Source: Tetraselmis striata (taxonomy: Eukaryota > Chlorophyta > Chlorodendrophyceae > Chlorodendrales > Chlorodendraceae). From it: 64,000 nucleotides of DNA. Both the position numbers and the translations under genes were made by a program. Shown here piece after piece: positions 24,374 to 36,400 of the stretch; positions within the stretch are counted from its first letter, which is position 1, and the number at the start of each line of letters is the position of its first letter. Under the pieces are notes generated by a model. That model saw only the letters and a program-made list of their open reading frames with translations, searched no databases and was not told where the DNA came from. The stretch is from NCBI GenBank assembly GCA_006384855.1, contig VCJN01002150.1, forward strand, positions 118,265-182,264. The letters run 5' to 3'.

Positions 24374-24908
24374 TGCTGAGTTTTGGTATACACACACATG
24401 CAGATTGTGCAAGAGAAGCCCGAGACACGGAGGGATGCGGTGTTCAAGCATAAGATATGGGACGAGCAGTGGGTGCCCACTGATGACTACGGCAAGCATG
24501 CCATATTGAGAAACATGCGTGCCAAGGTGGAGCAGCATGACAACCACGAGTATGTTGGGGAAGTGCAGTCTTTCCTGCTAGAGGTGACTCACACCAGCCC
24601 TTCGGTGCCGGACTTCACCCTCGCTCTGTGCCGACTGCACGCAGCTAAGCGCATGGTGATAGCCCCCCCCCCCCCCCCCCCCTGTCGGCACTGGTGTGTG
24701 GCAGAGCAAGGCGCCCCTTCGGCCAAACATTCGCAAGAGGCATGCCGCCTTCCATGTCGCGATGAAACACATCGAGGAGAAACTGTGCTGCTTCTATGCT
24801 GATCCGGACATAGTGACAAACCAACATTTATCCAAGTTTGGCATGTCCTTACAAGATGTGGGGCGGTATGTGTGGTGCACATACAACACAATGACACTGC
24901 ACTACTAG
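24374..24908 (+). pseudogene. TNP2-like transposase fragment, C-terminal side, with a tiny poly-C intron
   Basis: Plus-strand exons at about 24374-24655 and 24706-24908. The first encodes DNHEYVGEVQSFLLEVTH and TLALCRLHAAKRM, the second HVAMKHIEEKLCCFYADPDI and ends at TAG 24906. The pattern resembles the region after the catalytic domain in TNP2 transposases. The putative intron between them is only about 50 bases (GTGATAG...GTGGCAG) and is largely a 20-base poly-C run. Family call is tentative; no catalytic motif is visible. Confidence 0.35.
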
Positions 24909-25185
24909 CTGCACTTTCGAAAAGCTTGTAAATGTAATCGATCAAACATCGGCCCAGCAATTCCGCGCCGCTCCCCGGCGCCGCTGATGCCTTGCGCACC
25001 CACCGCCCAACTAAACCTAGCCCCCTTGGCAATCTGCTGAATCGACGGAGGTTCTTAAGCAGTACCTGCTGGCAGTCTTCTGGGTACGTGGGACTGCAAA
25101 GGGAGGTGACACCGTTGGGACAGTCATAGGGGTAAGACTTGCCGGACAGTTACACAATGCTAAAATTACAGCACTTTTGCGTGTT
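24909..25185. other. Intergenic stretch before the large transposon
   Basis: No gene, repeat or regulatory site is evident here. Confidence 0.5.
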
Positions 25186-25215
25186 AACAGTAATTTAACC
25201 TATTTTGCGCCGTGG
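25186..25215 (+). repeat. Left terminal inverted repeat
   Basis: About 30 bases beginning AACAGTAATTTAACC. The same terminus is present in the copy at 61767 and, with a small deletion, at 19845. Confidence 0.75.
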
Positions 25216-25997
25216 AATTCATTTTGCACCGTAGGGTTTGTTTATACCCTAGTTCCCGGGTTTACTATCAGTACTTAAGACTCACTGGTGATGTAGCTTG
25301 GGTTTGTAGAACTAGAGTGCATGGCGGCATTCAACAGCATGAAGGCCAGCCGCGACGCATATCCAATGTTGGTTTTGGAGCATTTTGTCCAAAATGGGAC
25401 AAGATGAGGCAATGAAATCAATATTTATTATGATTATTACTGATAGCTAGCTAGCCAAAAGACGTTGCTGATAGTTTATTCGTTGAGCATCCCCAACTCA
25501 AGCAAGTCCTTCTTCGTGGCTGCGTTAAACTTGGCGACTCCGCCGGGTTTGCGTTGCGCTGGGGTGGTTGACATGACGTGGACGCAGTTGTTTCGTGGCT
25601 GGCTGATTTGCCACCCAGTTTGCGCATATGTCTTCACGACTTGGACGCTTTTACCGTACCACTTCTTTCTGACCATGGTGCCGTCCTCGTTGAACACCTC
25701 TCGACTTCCCGACGCGTCGTGGATGGCCTTCGCGTACGATAGGGGGACGGCTTCAACAAGCTTCCAAGGAAGCGTCAGGCACTTCTCCCAGCTTGTGTCA
25801 ACTGGCTTCTTCCCTCCTTTTGTCTGCGCGTACAACCATAGGGGCATGAGGGGTTTGCCCTTTGCATCGGCATGGAAGGGCTCGTATACGGCCACGGTCA
25901 ACGTGTCTTCGGTAGTCTCGCGCGACTTCACAAGCCCGATGACGAATCTCGACTCCCAATCACCAAGAGTTTCAGGACACTTGTCTTCCTCATGCAC

Positions 25998-26145
25998 CTA
26001 ACGATGACCAATACCGCGAGCTATGTTAGTCCCGAGCGAGACGCCACGACATTTTTGTCCCAGCTGGGACAAAATAACAAGCAAGGTAGAAGAACAAAAT
26101 TGTTTTGTCCCGTAAAGGACAAAAATGACAAACAATGGGACTCAC
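25998..26145 (-). other. Last intron of the transposase gene with a GTCCCA palindrome
   Basis: Donor GAT|GTGAGTCCC, acceptor CGTTAG|GTGCAT, both in phase 0. It holds the perfect palindrome TTTTGTCCCAGCTGGGAC (continuing AAAA) and a second GTCC/GGAC pair. The same intron with the palindrome is kept in the 62-kb copy. Confidence 0.75.
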
Positions 26146-27747
26146 ATCGGAGACGTCGATGACAACGAGGTTCGAGCCCTTTGCATCGCTGGGCGATGTG
26201 TTGTCATGAAGCCTCTCCTTGGCGCCGGCGTGAACTCCCCGGAAGGCGCTGTCATCTTGAAGCACTTGAGCACGAACCTCGGCTTCCACGCGAGCGGCTT
26301 CGGCATTGTTGAGGTCTGCGTTGGTAGCCATCGTGTGACGTGCCTCAGCAGGCGCGGTCTGCCCGTGCTCGCGCAAGAAGTCGTCAACTTCCTCTTTCCG
26401 TTGCGGCTAGAACCCGGAGAAAGCTGCCGAAGGAGCAGTTTGCATCTCATCCAAGTCGTCGAGCAGATTCTTCCAGCTCTCGCGCTCGACTGGGGAGAAG
26501 TGCCACTGGACCGCCAGGTCCGTGATGTACGACCTGACCTTCTTGAAATCATCCAAGTACCTCTGGACCTTCACCGCGTCGGGCTTCTTTTTGTCGCAGA
26601 GAGCGTACAAAAGGGGCCGGCCCGCACGAATCTCGGGCGTCCCAGTTGGCGCGCTCTTCAAGATCTGCACGGGCTCAAAAAGCGGTGTGTTGGACCACAA
26701 GGCGGTGCGCAACGACCCGCCAGACGCGGCGGCGTCGTCACGGGTGAACTCGAATTTGTGCGGCTTACTGATGTCCTGAATGTGGTCTTGGAAATGGGGC
26801 CTTAACCACTCAGAGAAGTCGAGGGAGAATGAGAGCTCAGCAATCTCCGGAGTGGGCGAGAATGCCTTCGCCACCAAGTCAAGAAAGGCCTCGATTGTGT
26901 AGGCGGAGCTGCGAGATAGCGCAAGACTGATGCGGCTGAAGATCTGGTCAACCCGTTCGTGAGTGTGCCCGACAGGCAAGAAGACCAAATGAATGACGTC
27001 GCAGATGCCGATAGACACAAGCCAATTGCAGAGGGCCGCCACGTTCCTATTCTTGTTCTCCCTGACGGTGTTGTCCATCTGGATTCTGATGTACGGAATC
27101 TTTCTACCACGGTGTTGGATTTCCTGCATCGCAGACAAGCTTTCATCAGTCCATGGCTACCGGACAACCACGGCGAACCTATCGGGAGGCTAACGAGCTC
27201 ACCTTCATGATCGTGATCCATATCAGAGTGCACGTCGTGGACGAATCGTGGGGGATGGTGTTGGTGTAGTAGTAGATGTCGTCCGGGCGGTATCCGTCGT
27301 ACTTCACACAGGTGAGGTGGTACTTGAGGAGCATGTCGGGCTTCACAGTCTTGGGGATGCGAACCCAGTGAGGCAGCAGGGTCTTCGCGGAGTCCATGCT
27401 ATCAATTTCGAAGAAGAAGAAGTTTCCATGGCCAAGGCGCGACTGGAAGACGGCGTTGTTCAGATCCCTTCGTTCTTGGCGCACTCTCTCGAGGTGTACC
27501 TTCTGCTCAGCTCTGACCTGACGCCTCACCAGCTGCTGATGTTGACGGTGCACTTGACGTTCCTCTGGCGTCATGTCCTTTGTGCAAATCTCGCGAGCTT
27601 GGTCTCTGAGTGCTTTGCCCGCCGCGCATATGGGACAGTGGCTTAATCGCTTCACCTTCGGCGTGGTGACATCCGGGAAGTCTTCCTTCCAAGTCCGGCG
27701 GAAAGTGTCGAACGATGCGAGCCTCACTTCGCTCTCGGTAGCCAAAT

Positions 27748-28469
27748 CTACAAAGGGGCAGGGGCGTGATATGTCGGTATACAAATAAGGTCTCATAATG
27801 CGAGACAGAAAAGTTCGGTCTGAAGTGGGTCGAAATAATTATATCGGTAGTGGGTGAATAATTCTGTAATCAGCATGGCGAAACAATCTGTCATCAGTGT
27901 GACGAAACGGTATGTCAGTAGCGGGACAAAACCGTATCTCAGCAGTGGGACAAGACGTTCTCTCTGCAGTGGAACGATATCGGCTAATTATGTGGGACAA
28001 ACACTTTTGCGGTCGGTGGGACGAAACGGTATGCCATGAGCGGTGCGAAACGTTCTGTCATCAGTGGGACGAAATCGGTCCGGCGTCGGTGGGACTAAAC
28101 GTTCTGGCGATAGCGGGACGAAACGTTCTGTCATCAGTGGGACAAAACGGTTTGTCATCAGCGGGACAAAACGGTTTGTCATCAGTGGGACGAAACGGTT
28201 CGTCAACAGCGGGACGAAACGGTCTGTCAGCAGCGGGACAAAACGGTTTGTCATCAGTGGGACGAAACGGTTTGTCATCAGTGGGACGAAACGGTTTGTC
28301 ATCAGCGGGACGAAACGGTTTGTCATCAGTGGGACGAAACGGTTTGTCATCAGTGGGACGAAACGGTTTGTCATCAGTGGGACGAAACGGTTTGTCATCA
28401 GCGGGACGAAACGGTCTGTCATCAGCGGGACGAAACGGTCTGTCATCAGTGGGACAAAATGGGCCTCAC
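27748..28469 (-). other. Intron of the transposase gene filled by the minisatellite
   Basis: Donor CGTG|GTGAGG and acceptor TTTGTAG|ATTTGG, joining in phase 1 to keep the frame into DLATESEVRLASF. Nearly the whole intron is the 24-bp array. Confidence 0.7.
27790..28460 (+). repeat. 24-bp minisatellite array 2
   Basis: Units of 24 bases with core TCATCAGTGGGACGAAAC. Units are well kept from about 28100 to 28455 and degenerate toward 27790. The sense of the repeat relative to the window is the same in all four arrays. Confidence 0.95.
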
Positions 28470-28744
28470 CACGGAGAATGGCGTTGTCGTCCTCGGCCCA
28501 CGACTTGTAGTAGTAGTGGACGCAAATCTTGGTCATCCAGGGAGGTAGATAGGTGCTTCTTGAAGGTCTCGCTGTTTCCGTCATGAAAAGGCATGATCTC
28601 GACGTGACCGAGGTCATCCGAGAAGAAGTGCTCGAGAAACATGCGCACATGCTCCCTCGGTCCGGTTTGTCTGCTCTCGTATTGCTTGCGCTGCCTGATG
28701 TACGTGGGTTCGTTATCCACCACCGACCGCTGGATCACGAGACG

Positions 28745-29753
28745 TGTTATGTACTCTACACTGCTGTACTTTGTACTGCGGGAGCCGACGAAGGAGCGAA
28801 GAACTGGCGACTGAGGCGGACGAGAACGAGTACAAGCCAAGCGAAGTACGAGTATGAGCATTGCGAGTGCGAGTACAAGTGAAGGCGAAGTACTGGTACG
28901 AGGACGACGAGGCGTCAGTACGAGCGACTACCAGGCGACTAGTAGTGCAGGACAGTATTACGAGTACCCACATGGGGTGCGAGTAACCTGTACTTACGCC
29001 TGCGTACCAGCAGGAGCGCGATTGTCGTACGCTATGGTGTCACCTGCTAGAGGATGATGATACCAAGCGTGATGGAGCGCTGCCTTAGTGGAGTGTCTCA
29101 GTAGTAGGTACTAGAGCCTACTAGAACAATCTAGAACGCTATAGCATTTGCTATAGCAATAGTAGTGAAATATTATATCACTGTGCTGCGGACAGACGAA
29201 GGTGCTAGGAACCGTGTCTGTACTTAGTAGTATATGACTAAAATAGCGACGGGCCGCGGGTTAGGACCGCACACGTCGATTTTAGTATTAGTCTAGTAGT
29301 TACACGCAGCACAGTGATATAATATTTCACTACTATTGCTATAGCAAATGCTATAGCGTTCTAGATTGTTCTAGTAGGCTCTAGTACCTACTACTGAGAC
29401 ACTCCACTAAGGCAGCGCTCCATCACGCTTGGTATCATCATCCTCTAGCAGGTGACACCATAGCGTACGACAATCGCGCTCCTGCTGGTACGCAGGCGTA
29501 AGTACAGGTTACTCGCACCCCATGTGGGTACTCGTAATACTGTCCTGCACTACTAGTCGCCTGGTAGTCGCTCGTACTGACGCCTCGTCGTCCTCGTACC
29601 AGTACTTCGCCTTCACTTGTACTCGCACTCGCAATGCTCATACTCGTACTTCGCTTGGCTTGTACTCGTTCTCGTCCGCCTCAGTCGCCAGTTCTTCTTC
29701 GCTCCTTCGTCGGCTCCCGCAGTACAAAGTACAGCAGTGTAGAGTACATAACA
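28745..29753. repeat. Kilobase palindrome
   Basis: Arms 28746-29189 and 29306-29752 are near-perfect reverse complements (about 445 bases each) around a 116-base spacer. The spacer belongs to the left unit, since the same spacer follows the unit at 31820. Confidence 0.95.
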
Positions 29754-32380
29754 CTCTCACCCTGTTAATGAACAGCGGCCGCGCTGTTCGCCAGTACGTT
29801 CAGCAGAACTCGGTCGTCGTTGTAGAGTCGCGTAGCCAGAATATGTACAGATATGTACAGTGGTGACACTCGTCATAGAGGCAGTCCCTTCGGAAAAAAA
29901 AAATCCTCATAGTCGAGCATCATCTGGTGGTGCAGCAAGTCGCAGCAAAACGCCACCAATGGCACCGATAGGTGTCGTTCGGTGGGTAGCCACAGAAATG
30001 CAGCATTCTTCGAGCTCAGCCTCGTCGCGTCGAACTGTCGCAAGTCCCCATTGACTCGTAGCGTGTGCGCCATCGCTCCCGCCATCGGAACGCACACTCG
30101 CGTAGTCGTGGTCTAAGATTATATACCATAGGCTCTTGCGTCGCAGTTCGCCGAGGTAGCAGGCTCGCATCTTCTCAGCGGTGTCGGCATCGGCACGCAG
30201 CGCTTCGGTGTCGCTCATCGCTTAGTAGTAGGTCGTCGCTGCTCGCGATGTCGTCGGTGCGTCACATGTCGCGTCCGATACAGCACTCGTGCTCACAGTC
30301 GCTCACTCGCTGAACCGTAGTCGCATGTCGTCCACGGATTTTTCTACTCTCGATTTCGGTCAAAGCTCGTAGCTGGGCTGGTAGAGGGAATCATCGGCCA
30401 GTACCTTATACAGTATTTCCGCAAGTAGATAACCGTCCCATACCGGATACCTCCTCGCCATTTGTAGTCGTAGCCATCTTCTCGTCGCAGCAGTACAATA
30501 TATCCGTCCCATACCGGTGATACTGTTTTTGGTTCTAATGCAGTGAGTCGTAGACATACTCGTGCAAATATCCTGTTTTTCCTGTATTTTGCACTCTTGG
30601 CCTCCACAGTAGTAGATTCGTAGTCGCTGCTTCGGTATCTCCTACTGTGGTACGACGCGCTTCGTTCGGTACCGTACAGCATACAGCATGTACAGGCAGG
30701 TAACGCGCCGAGTCTCGGTCGCCTCTCCGCAGCTCCCATCGCGCCATCTTCGCGTTGGCCGTCGTCGAGTCTTCTTACTTGGCAGCAGGCAGCAGGGTCT
30801 CCTCCGCCATACCGCATCATGTCGAGAGAAATGCGCGCGCCCGGACATTGAGCCGTGGTCACCCAGGATTTTCACCTGACGGCTCAGGTCATAATCTCGC
30901 AGCGCTCTCCTCGAATCTCAGTCTGCAGCTGTTTTGCACTCTCGTACGAAATTAATCGTACCAGTACCTCATGGTTGTACCGGTAACCACAGCTGTTCTG
31001 TCTTCTTCTTCTTCTGAGTTCGATTTTCGTGTGGCATGTTCATTCTTCATCGCAGAAAAAAAAAATCTGCGGTTCTTCTCGTTCGCTATACCAGCTCGTT
31101 ACCAGTAGTCGCTACTATGCCGATAACGGCTGATACAGGTCGGTTCTGGTTGATGTCGCGCCATCGCCAACTCGCGTCGTCGGAACTGTAGCTGGGGTCG
31201 CGAGTCGCACGTTGCTCCGCCCTCATGGCTTCGCAGCTTGCAGCGTCATCGTTACACATCTCAGATCGAACGTTCGGCTGCTCCTTGGTACTCGCAATCT
31301 TCGTCCCTTCGCTAGTTCATAATTTCGCTCGCTCGTTGTCGCATCCTCCTCATCGTCGCTACATCGTTCTCGCCACGTCGAACTTGGCTCCATCTATCAA
31401 AGCCGGTGCGCATCCTCGGTGGGCGTCCCCGCCATAGGATCCTTGACATCTGAAGTCTTCTTCTGTCCCTATCTCGCCTCTCGCTCTCGTCGCTATGCCG
31501 CTTCTCTTGTGGAATCCGGAACCATGTGCTCCGGTCACCGCTCCGAAACCAAGTGTTACAGCCCCCTTAGGACTTAGGCCGAATAGACGTCTAGCCATAG
31601 ATAGTCCTAAAGCAGGAGCTGAGTCGAGGGCCCATTGGATCGTTATTCCACACGGCCAGGAATAATGAGCAGAGATTTGGGAAAAGGGATTCTTACAATA
31701 CCGGAATGCCGGTAACCTGGGTGACTGGCCCGGCGGTGGTTTTGCCGGCCTATTTATAGTCGCTGGTTTCCGTCATTCCGTGCGCTGTGTACCGATCCAA
31801 TTTCCGCCACCTGTGCTGCGTGTAACTACTAGACTAATACTAAAATCGACGTGTGCGGTCCTAACCCGCGGCCCGTCGCTATTTTAGTCATATACTACTA
31901 AGTACAGACACGGTTCCTAGCACCTTCGTCTGTCCGCAGCACAGTGATATAATATTTCACTACTATTGCTAAAGCAAATGCTATAGCGTTCTAGATTGTT
32001 CTAGTAGGCTCTAGTACCTACTACTGAGACACTCCACTAAGGCAGCGCTCCATCACGCTTGGTATCATCATCCTCTAGCAGGTGACACCATAGCGTACGA
32101 CAATCGCGCTCCTGCTGGTACGCAGGCGTAAGTACAGGTTACTCGCACCCCATGTGGGTACTCGTAATACTGTCCTGCACTACTAGTCGCCTGGTAGTCG
32201 CTCGTACTGACGCCCCGTCGTCCTCGTACCAGTACTTCGCCTTCACTTGTACTCGCACTCGCAATGCTCATACTCGTACTTCGCTTGGCTTGTACTCGTT
32301 CTCGTCCGCCTCAGTCGCCAGTTCTTCGCTCCTTCGTCGGCTCCCGCAGTACAAAGTACAGCAGTGTAGAGTACATAACA
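28745..32380 (-). mobile_element. Young LTR-like, non-coding element nested in the transposase gene
   Basis: Flanked by the 5-base direct repeat AGACG (28740-28744 and 32381-32385). Both outer ends read TGTTATG...CATAACA. A ~560-base terminal unit occurs at 31820-32380, again in the same sense (shortened) at 29306-29753, and once inverted at 28745-29305. The two same-sense copies flank ~2.07 kb without recognisable gag or pol. On the minus strand a purine-rich AGGGTGAGAG immediately precedes the inner repeat, as a polypurine tract would. The copies differ at only a few positions, so the insertion is recent. Best read as a non-autonomous LTR element (TRIM/LARD type) with one rearranged end. 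A Ginger-like DNA transposon with long inverted repeats and TGTTA ends is the main alternative. Confidence 0.65.
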
Positions 32381-32940
32381 AGACGTCTGTGTTTCGAGAC
32401 CTGATGCAAGACCTCCCACGCACGCCCACACGTGTAGATGGGGCCGCGATGATCGAAAGATCGCAAGTAGCCACCGTGATCGAACATGTAATCGAACTTG
32501 TCGGATGCCGACTCGTAGCCACCCCTGAGAACCTGAGCGAGCCGGTCAAAGGAGCGGTTCTGATTGCCAGAGTATACGGTCAACGCACGGTCCAACACGG
32601 CATCAACGAGAGCCTCTCCGCACTGTGTGTAGAGCTTGTGCACGCACTTGCGCGAACAGCATGGCGACTGCTCGCTAGCCTCCTTGGCGAGCATGAGGCG
32701 GATACAATCGCGAGAGGTGCGCTTGCTGATCAGAGACGAGACCTTGCCATTACCGCTTTCGGCGACCTCATCGCAGCCCTTGCCCCACGTGTACTTCCTT
32801 TTCTCAGGCTCCTTACGATCACTCGCACGCGCGTCGCAATCACACGAGTACCCACTGCGGCACGAACACAGCGGTAATGTAACTGTAGTGTCCGACGCGC
32901 CGGATCCTGGAGAAGAGGCCATGCTTTCGACCGCCGCCAT

Positions 32941-33483
32941 GCAGCGCGGGGCCAGTGGGTGGGGGGGGGGGGGGGGGGAAGGACTGTGATCTGTGGTGAG
33001 GAAGAGTGACGGCCGATGACCGTTCTCGGACGGGCCGTTGACCGGGGTGCATAATATCCAGGTACGGGTCAAAATAATTGATGACTCAAATACCGTGTTA
33101 TTTCGTGCTTCTTTCGTATGTCGGAAATAGTTCTATACTAGTAAGTACACCCAAATCCAATCCAAGGAATATATCATCCCATGAAGGAATATTATTGCCA
33201 CGCCACTGTACTCTCGTACCGTTATGACTCTCGAGTAGGGAATATTTTATCTTCCAGTAATAGTAATATATAGTCGCAGTAGTTAGCCCTGTATATTCGT
33301 CGCGGTGCAAAATACATGAACCTGATGACGACGACGAGGTACACTATAGTGTGCGCACGCGCGCCGTTGGTCCAGCAGGGGTCAGAGCGGCGGCAGACGG
33401 AAACCACGTCATTTCCACCTCTCCCTCACCGCTTCCCACCAAGAAACACGCTCATCTACCGCGTCAACCTACCTACCGCCACA
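32941..33483. promoter_or_regulatory. Divergent promoter region of the two transposon genes
   Basis: About 540 bases separate the putative starts of the leftward and rightward genes, so both promoters should lie here. It contains a poly-G tract at 32960-32978 (poly-C in the 5' leader of the leftward gene) and AT-rich DNA at 33080-33320. No TATA box or initiator can be called with confidence. Confidence 0.5.
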
Positions 33484-36400
33484 ATGGCGCCGAAGAAGAA
33501 CGAGCCTGCCAAGGACAAGGAAGACAAGGACGACGCCACCCCAGGTGAGTTGCGCGCTCGTACAGTAGCTGCCTGCCTGCTCGACGCGTGATACGGCCAG
33601 ATCTAGCGAGTTCGGTTAGGGTTCACTGTAGAAGCGGTGTAATCTAGGACCACTCGGGGTGTAGGCAGACGAGTGGCAGCGTACAGTAGCCGCCTGCCTG
33701 CTCGACGCGTGATGCGGCCAGATCTAGCGAGTTCGGTTAGGGTTCCCTGTAGAAGCGGTGTAATCTAGGACCGCTCGAGGTGTAGGCAGACGAGTGGGAA
33801 TATAAACACAAACGAGACGAGCGGCATCAGGGTCCTGCATGGTAGTATTACGTCCCGTCGAGGCAGCTGTTGCAAGCAGTAAGGATGCTAATTGGTGGTG
33901 GGAGGGGGTGGGGGTGAAGAGCGGCCAGGGGGAACCTCTGCCGGTACTCCGCCGTAAGGAGTGGTTTAATATTAGTGTGAAGCGCAGTACTTACAGACAT
34001 TACATTATTAAACCGCAGTACATAATGTATTGAAATTAGTTTTGTCATCAGTGGGACAAAACGGTTTGTCATCAGTGGGACGAAACGGTTTGTCATCAGT
34101 GGGACGAAACGGTTTGTCATCAGTGGGACGAAACGGTTTGTCATCAGTGGGACGAAACGAAACGGTTTGTCATCAGTGGGACGAAACGGTTTGTCATCAG
34201 TGGGACGAAACGGTTTGTCATCAGTGGGACGAAACGGTTTGTCATCAGTGGGACGAAACGGTTTGTCATCAGTGGGACGAAACGGTCTGTCATCAGTGGG
34301 ACGAAACGGTTTGTCATCAGTGGGACGAAACGGTCTGTCATCAGTGGGACGAAACGGTTTGTCATCAGTGGGACGAAACGGTTTGTCATCAGTGGGACGA
34401 AACGGTTTGTCATCAGTGGGACGAAACGGTTTGTCATCAGCGGGACGAAACGGTTTGTCATCAGCGGGACGAAACGTTCTGTCATCAGTGGGACGAAACG
34501 GTTTGTCATCAGTGGGACGAAACGGTTCGTCATCAGTGGGACGAAACGGTCTGACAGGATATGATATTTTTAGGTCGAAGGTCCAAGCGGACATCAAAAC
34601 CTACCGAGAAAGCAAAAGAATTCGATGCGCTCGGAGCGCTAGTCGGGAGAAAACACAAGGCGTCATCTTCTGTGCCCGAGCAGCCGGCGGCGAAGAAGAG
34701 CCGTGCAGCCTCAGCTTCTGCAGCTGGAGCCGGCGCTGAGGCATCAGGTAACCCCTGGAAACCGAGCCTTTTAGGAGGTAGGGTGCCGGCTTACGGCACG
34801 CACTCGCAAGGAGAAAGATCGGCCGCCTTGCTTTTGAGGGCCCGAATCAAGAGCGGACAAGTCCTCTCAGATGCTCAAATGCAGACAGCGCGAAGGCTAA
34901 TCGATTACGAAAAACTCATGCAAGCTTACTATCAATCAGGTCCTTGCCTCTCTCCAATCATATAATTTTTGTGAGTGCACTGTGTCATATTGACATTGGT
35001 TGAAATCATGTGTGTTGACAGGTTCGAAAGGACGCGCACAAGAGCCAGTAGCGACTAAATCTTCAAAGGAATCCAAGGGAAAAGAAAAAGTTTCAGAAAC
35101 GATTGTGACTCCAGGTAATTGTGACTGAAAGTATCAATCCCTGCCTTTGTGAGTGCACTGTGTCATATTGACATTGTTTGAAATCATGTGTGTTGACAGA
35201 TTCGAAAGGACGCGCACATGAGCCAGTAGCGACTCAAGCTTCAAAGGAATCCAAGGGAAAAGAAAAGGTTTCAGAGACGATTGTGACGCCAGGCAATTGT
35301 GACTTAAAGTATCAATCCCTGCCTTCTCACTCCCTTCGATTACTTTCTCGTCAATGAGTTATCTGACGTTCCAACAGGTCGTACATTGGCGCAGGCAACC
35401 GCGTCGGAAGCAGCTGGTAGATCGGGATCCCCAGGTAAGAAAAATTACGCTTGGCTTTGATGGTGTATGGCGATACAGTTCAGTAGTTAATCGTGACGCC
35501 CACTGCAGGTGTGTTGAGTACTCTCTACTCATTCTTTACAGGTTCCCCAAATCAAGGCTCTTCTTTGTCTAAAGGCCCATCTCAAGTACCGGAAACAGAG
35601 CCTGAGCCTGAAATAGAGCACACTGAGCCGGAGCCGGAGCCCGAGCCGGAGCCTGAAACAGAGCCCACTCAGATGGAGCCGGAGCCCGAGCCGGAGCCCG
35701 AGCCCACTCGGCTTGACCCGGCGCCAGAGGCCGAGCTCGAGACTCCAGCGCCGACTACCGGGCAAGCGTCTGGTTCTGGAGCCTCTTGTTCTCGAGCCCC
35801 TGTTGCCGAGGCTCCGAGAAGGGTTCCTGAATTCCTCAGTATGTGCACGGATGAAGAGGTCTTCGGCACAGAGGAAGAACAGAGGCAACGGGCGGCAGAG
35901 AAGCGTAAGCAAGCTCTCGACATCACCGGCACTCCTGGACCCGAGAGGAAGACAAAGCTGATGACGGTCGCCTCTTACGACGACTTCTTTGACGAGAGGG
36001 ACGGGTCCCAAGAAGATGACTCCTACAGCGACTTTACCTCAAGGAGTTGGACTATCCACTGGTTCAAGAACGCAAGTGCTGAGGTAGAGATCTATTTGTA
36101 CATCGAATTGCACAAGGCGAGCCTGCTGACTGGCAAGGACTTTTTCGATGATCCGAAGGGGCCACTTCTCGCGTGTATCGGAAAGATCAAGGACGTCGAG
36201 CTGGACTCGGCCGGAAACTACGAGGTGAGTAAAGCTTACTCGATGTCTGAATTCGTGTCAATGTCGTGTTTTAATAAGTATTAATATTCTTATGCTTGTT
36301 ACCGCAGATCTCCCTTGAACCTTATCGCTTGACAGTGCACAAGGAGTTCAGGATCGATGTCAGCTTTGAGAGGTTGCTACTCCACGCGATCCAACCGCCA

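Larger units (their letters stand above)
25476..32940 (-). pseudogene. DUF7869-like probable transposase gene (copy B), interrupted by an LTR-like insertion
   Basis: Exons on the minus strand: 32940-32386, continuing after the insertion at 28744-28470, then 27747-27203, 27123-26146 and 25997-25476, joined by GT-AG introns. Likely start Met at 32940. The N-terminal part is Cys-rich (SRDCIRLMLAKEASEQSPCC). Next come YESRQTGPREHVRMFLEHFF and a TFRRTWKEDFPDV / CPICAAGKA block. The core has FFEIDSMD, HDSST, MDNTVRENKNRNVAAL and FLPVGHTHERVDQIFSRI, the pattern of DUF7869 proteins, where D, DN and HTHE-D are the conserved polar residues and an RNase H-like nuclease fold is suspected. The frame is lost before the first donor. 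A Trp codon kept in copy C is TAG here. Transposase function is inferred from copy number and the terminal repeats. Confidence 0.75.

Noticed and set aside
25182-25185. TGTT as proven target-site duplication of the large transposon
   Set aside because: Four bases next to an AACAGT end are too few to exclude chance, and no empty site is available here.
27790-28460. CRISPR-like array
   Set aside because: Units are contiguous with no spacers, and the context is eukaryotic with introns. It is a minisatellite.
27988-28650. Long repetitive open frames on both strands through the 24-bp arrays (also at 34.0-34.6 and 37.5-38.1 kb)
   Set aside because: The unit is 24 bases, a multiple of three without stops in several frames, so it yields 8-residue repeats by chance in each. 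They lie in introns.
28745-32380. Simple Ginger-type DNA transposon with long inverted repeats
   Set aside because: TGTTA ends and a 5-bp duplication would fit, but a same-sense repeat pair flanking the interior and a polypurine-like stretch before the inner repeat favour an LTR-like origin. Kept only as the alternative.
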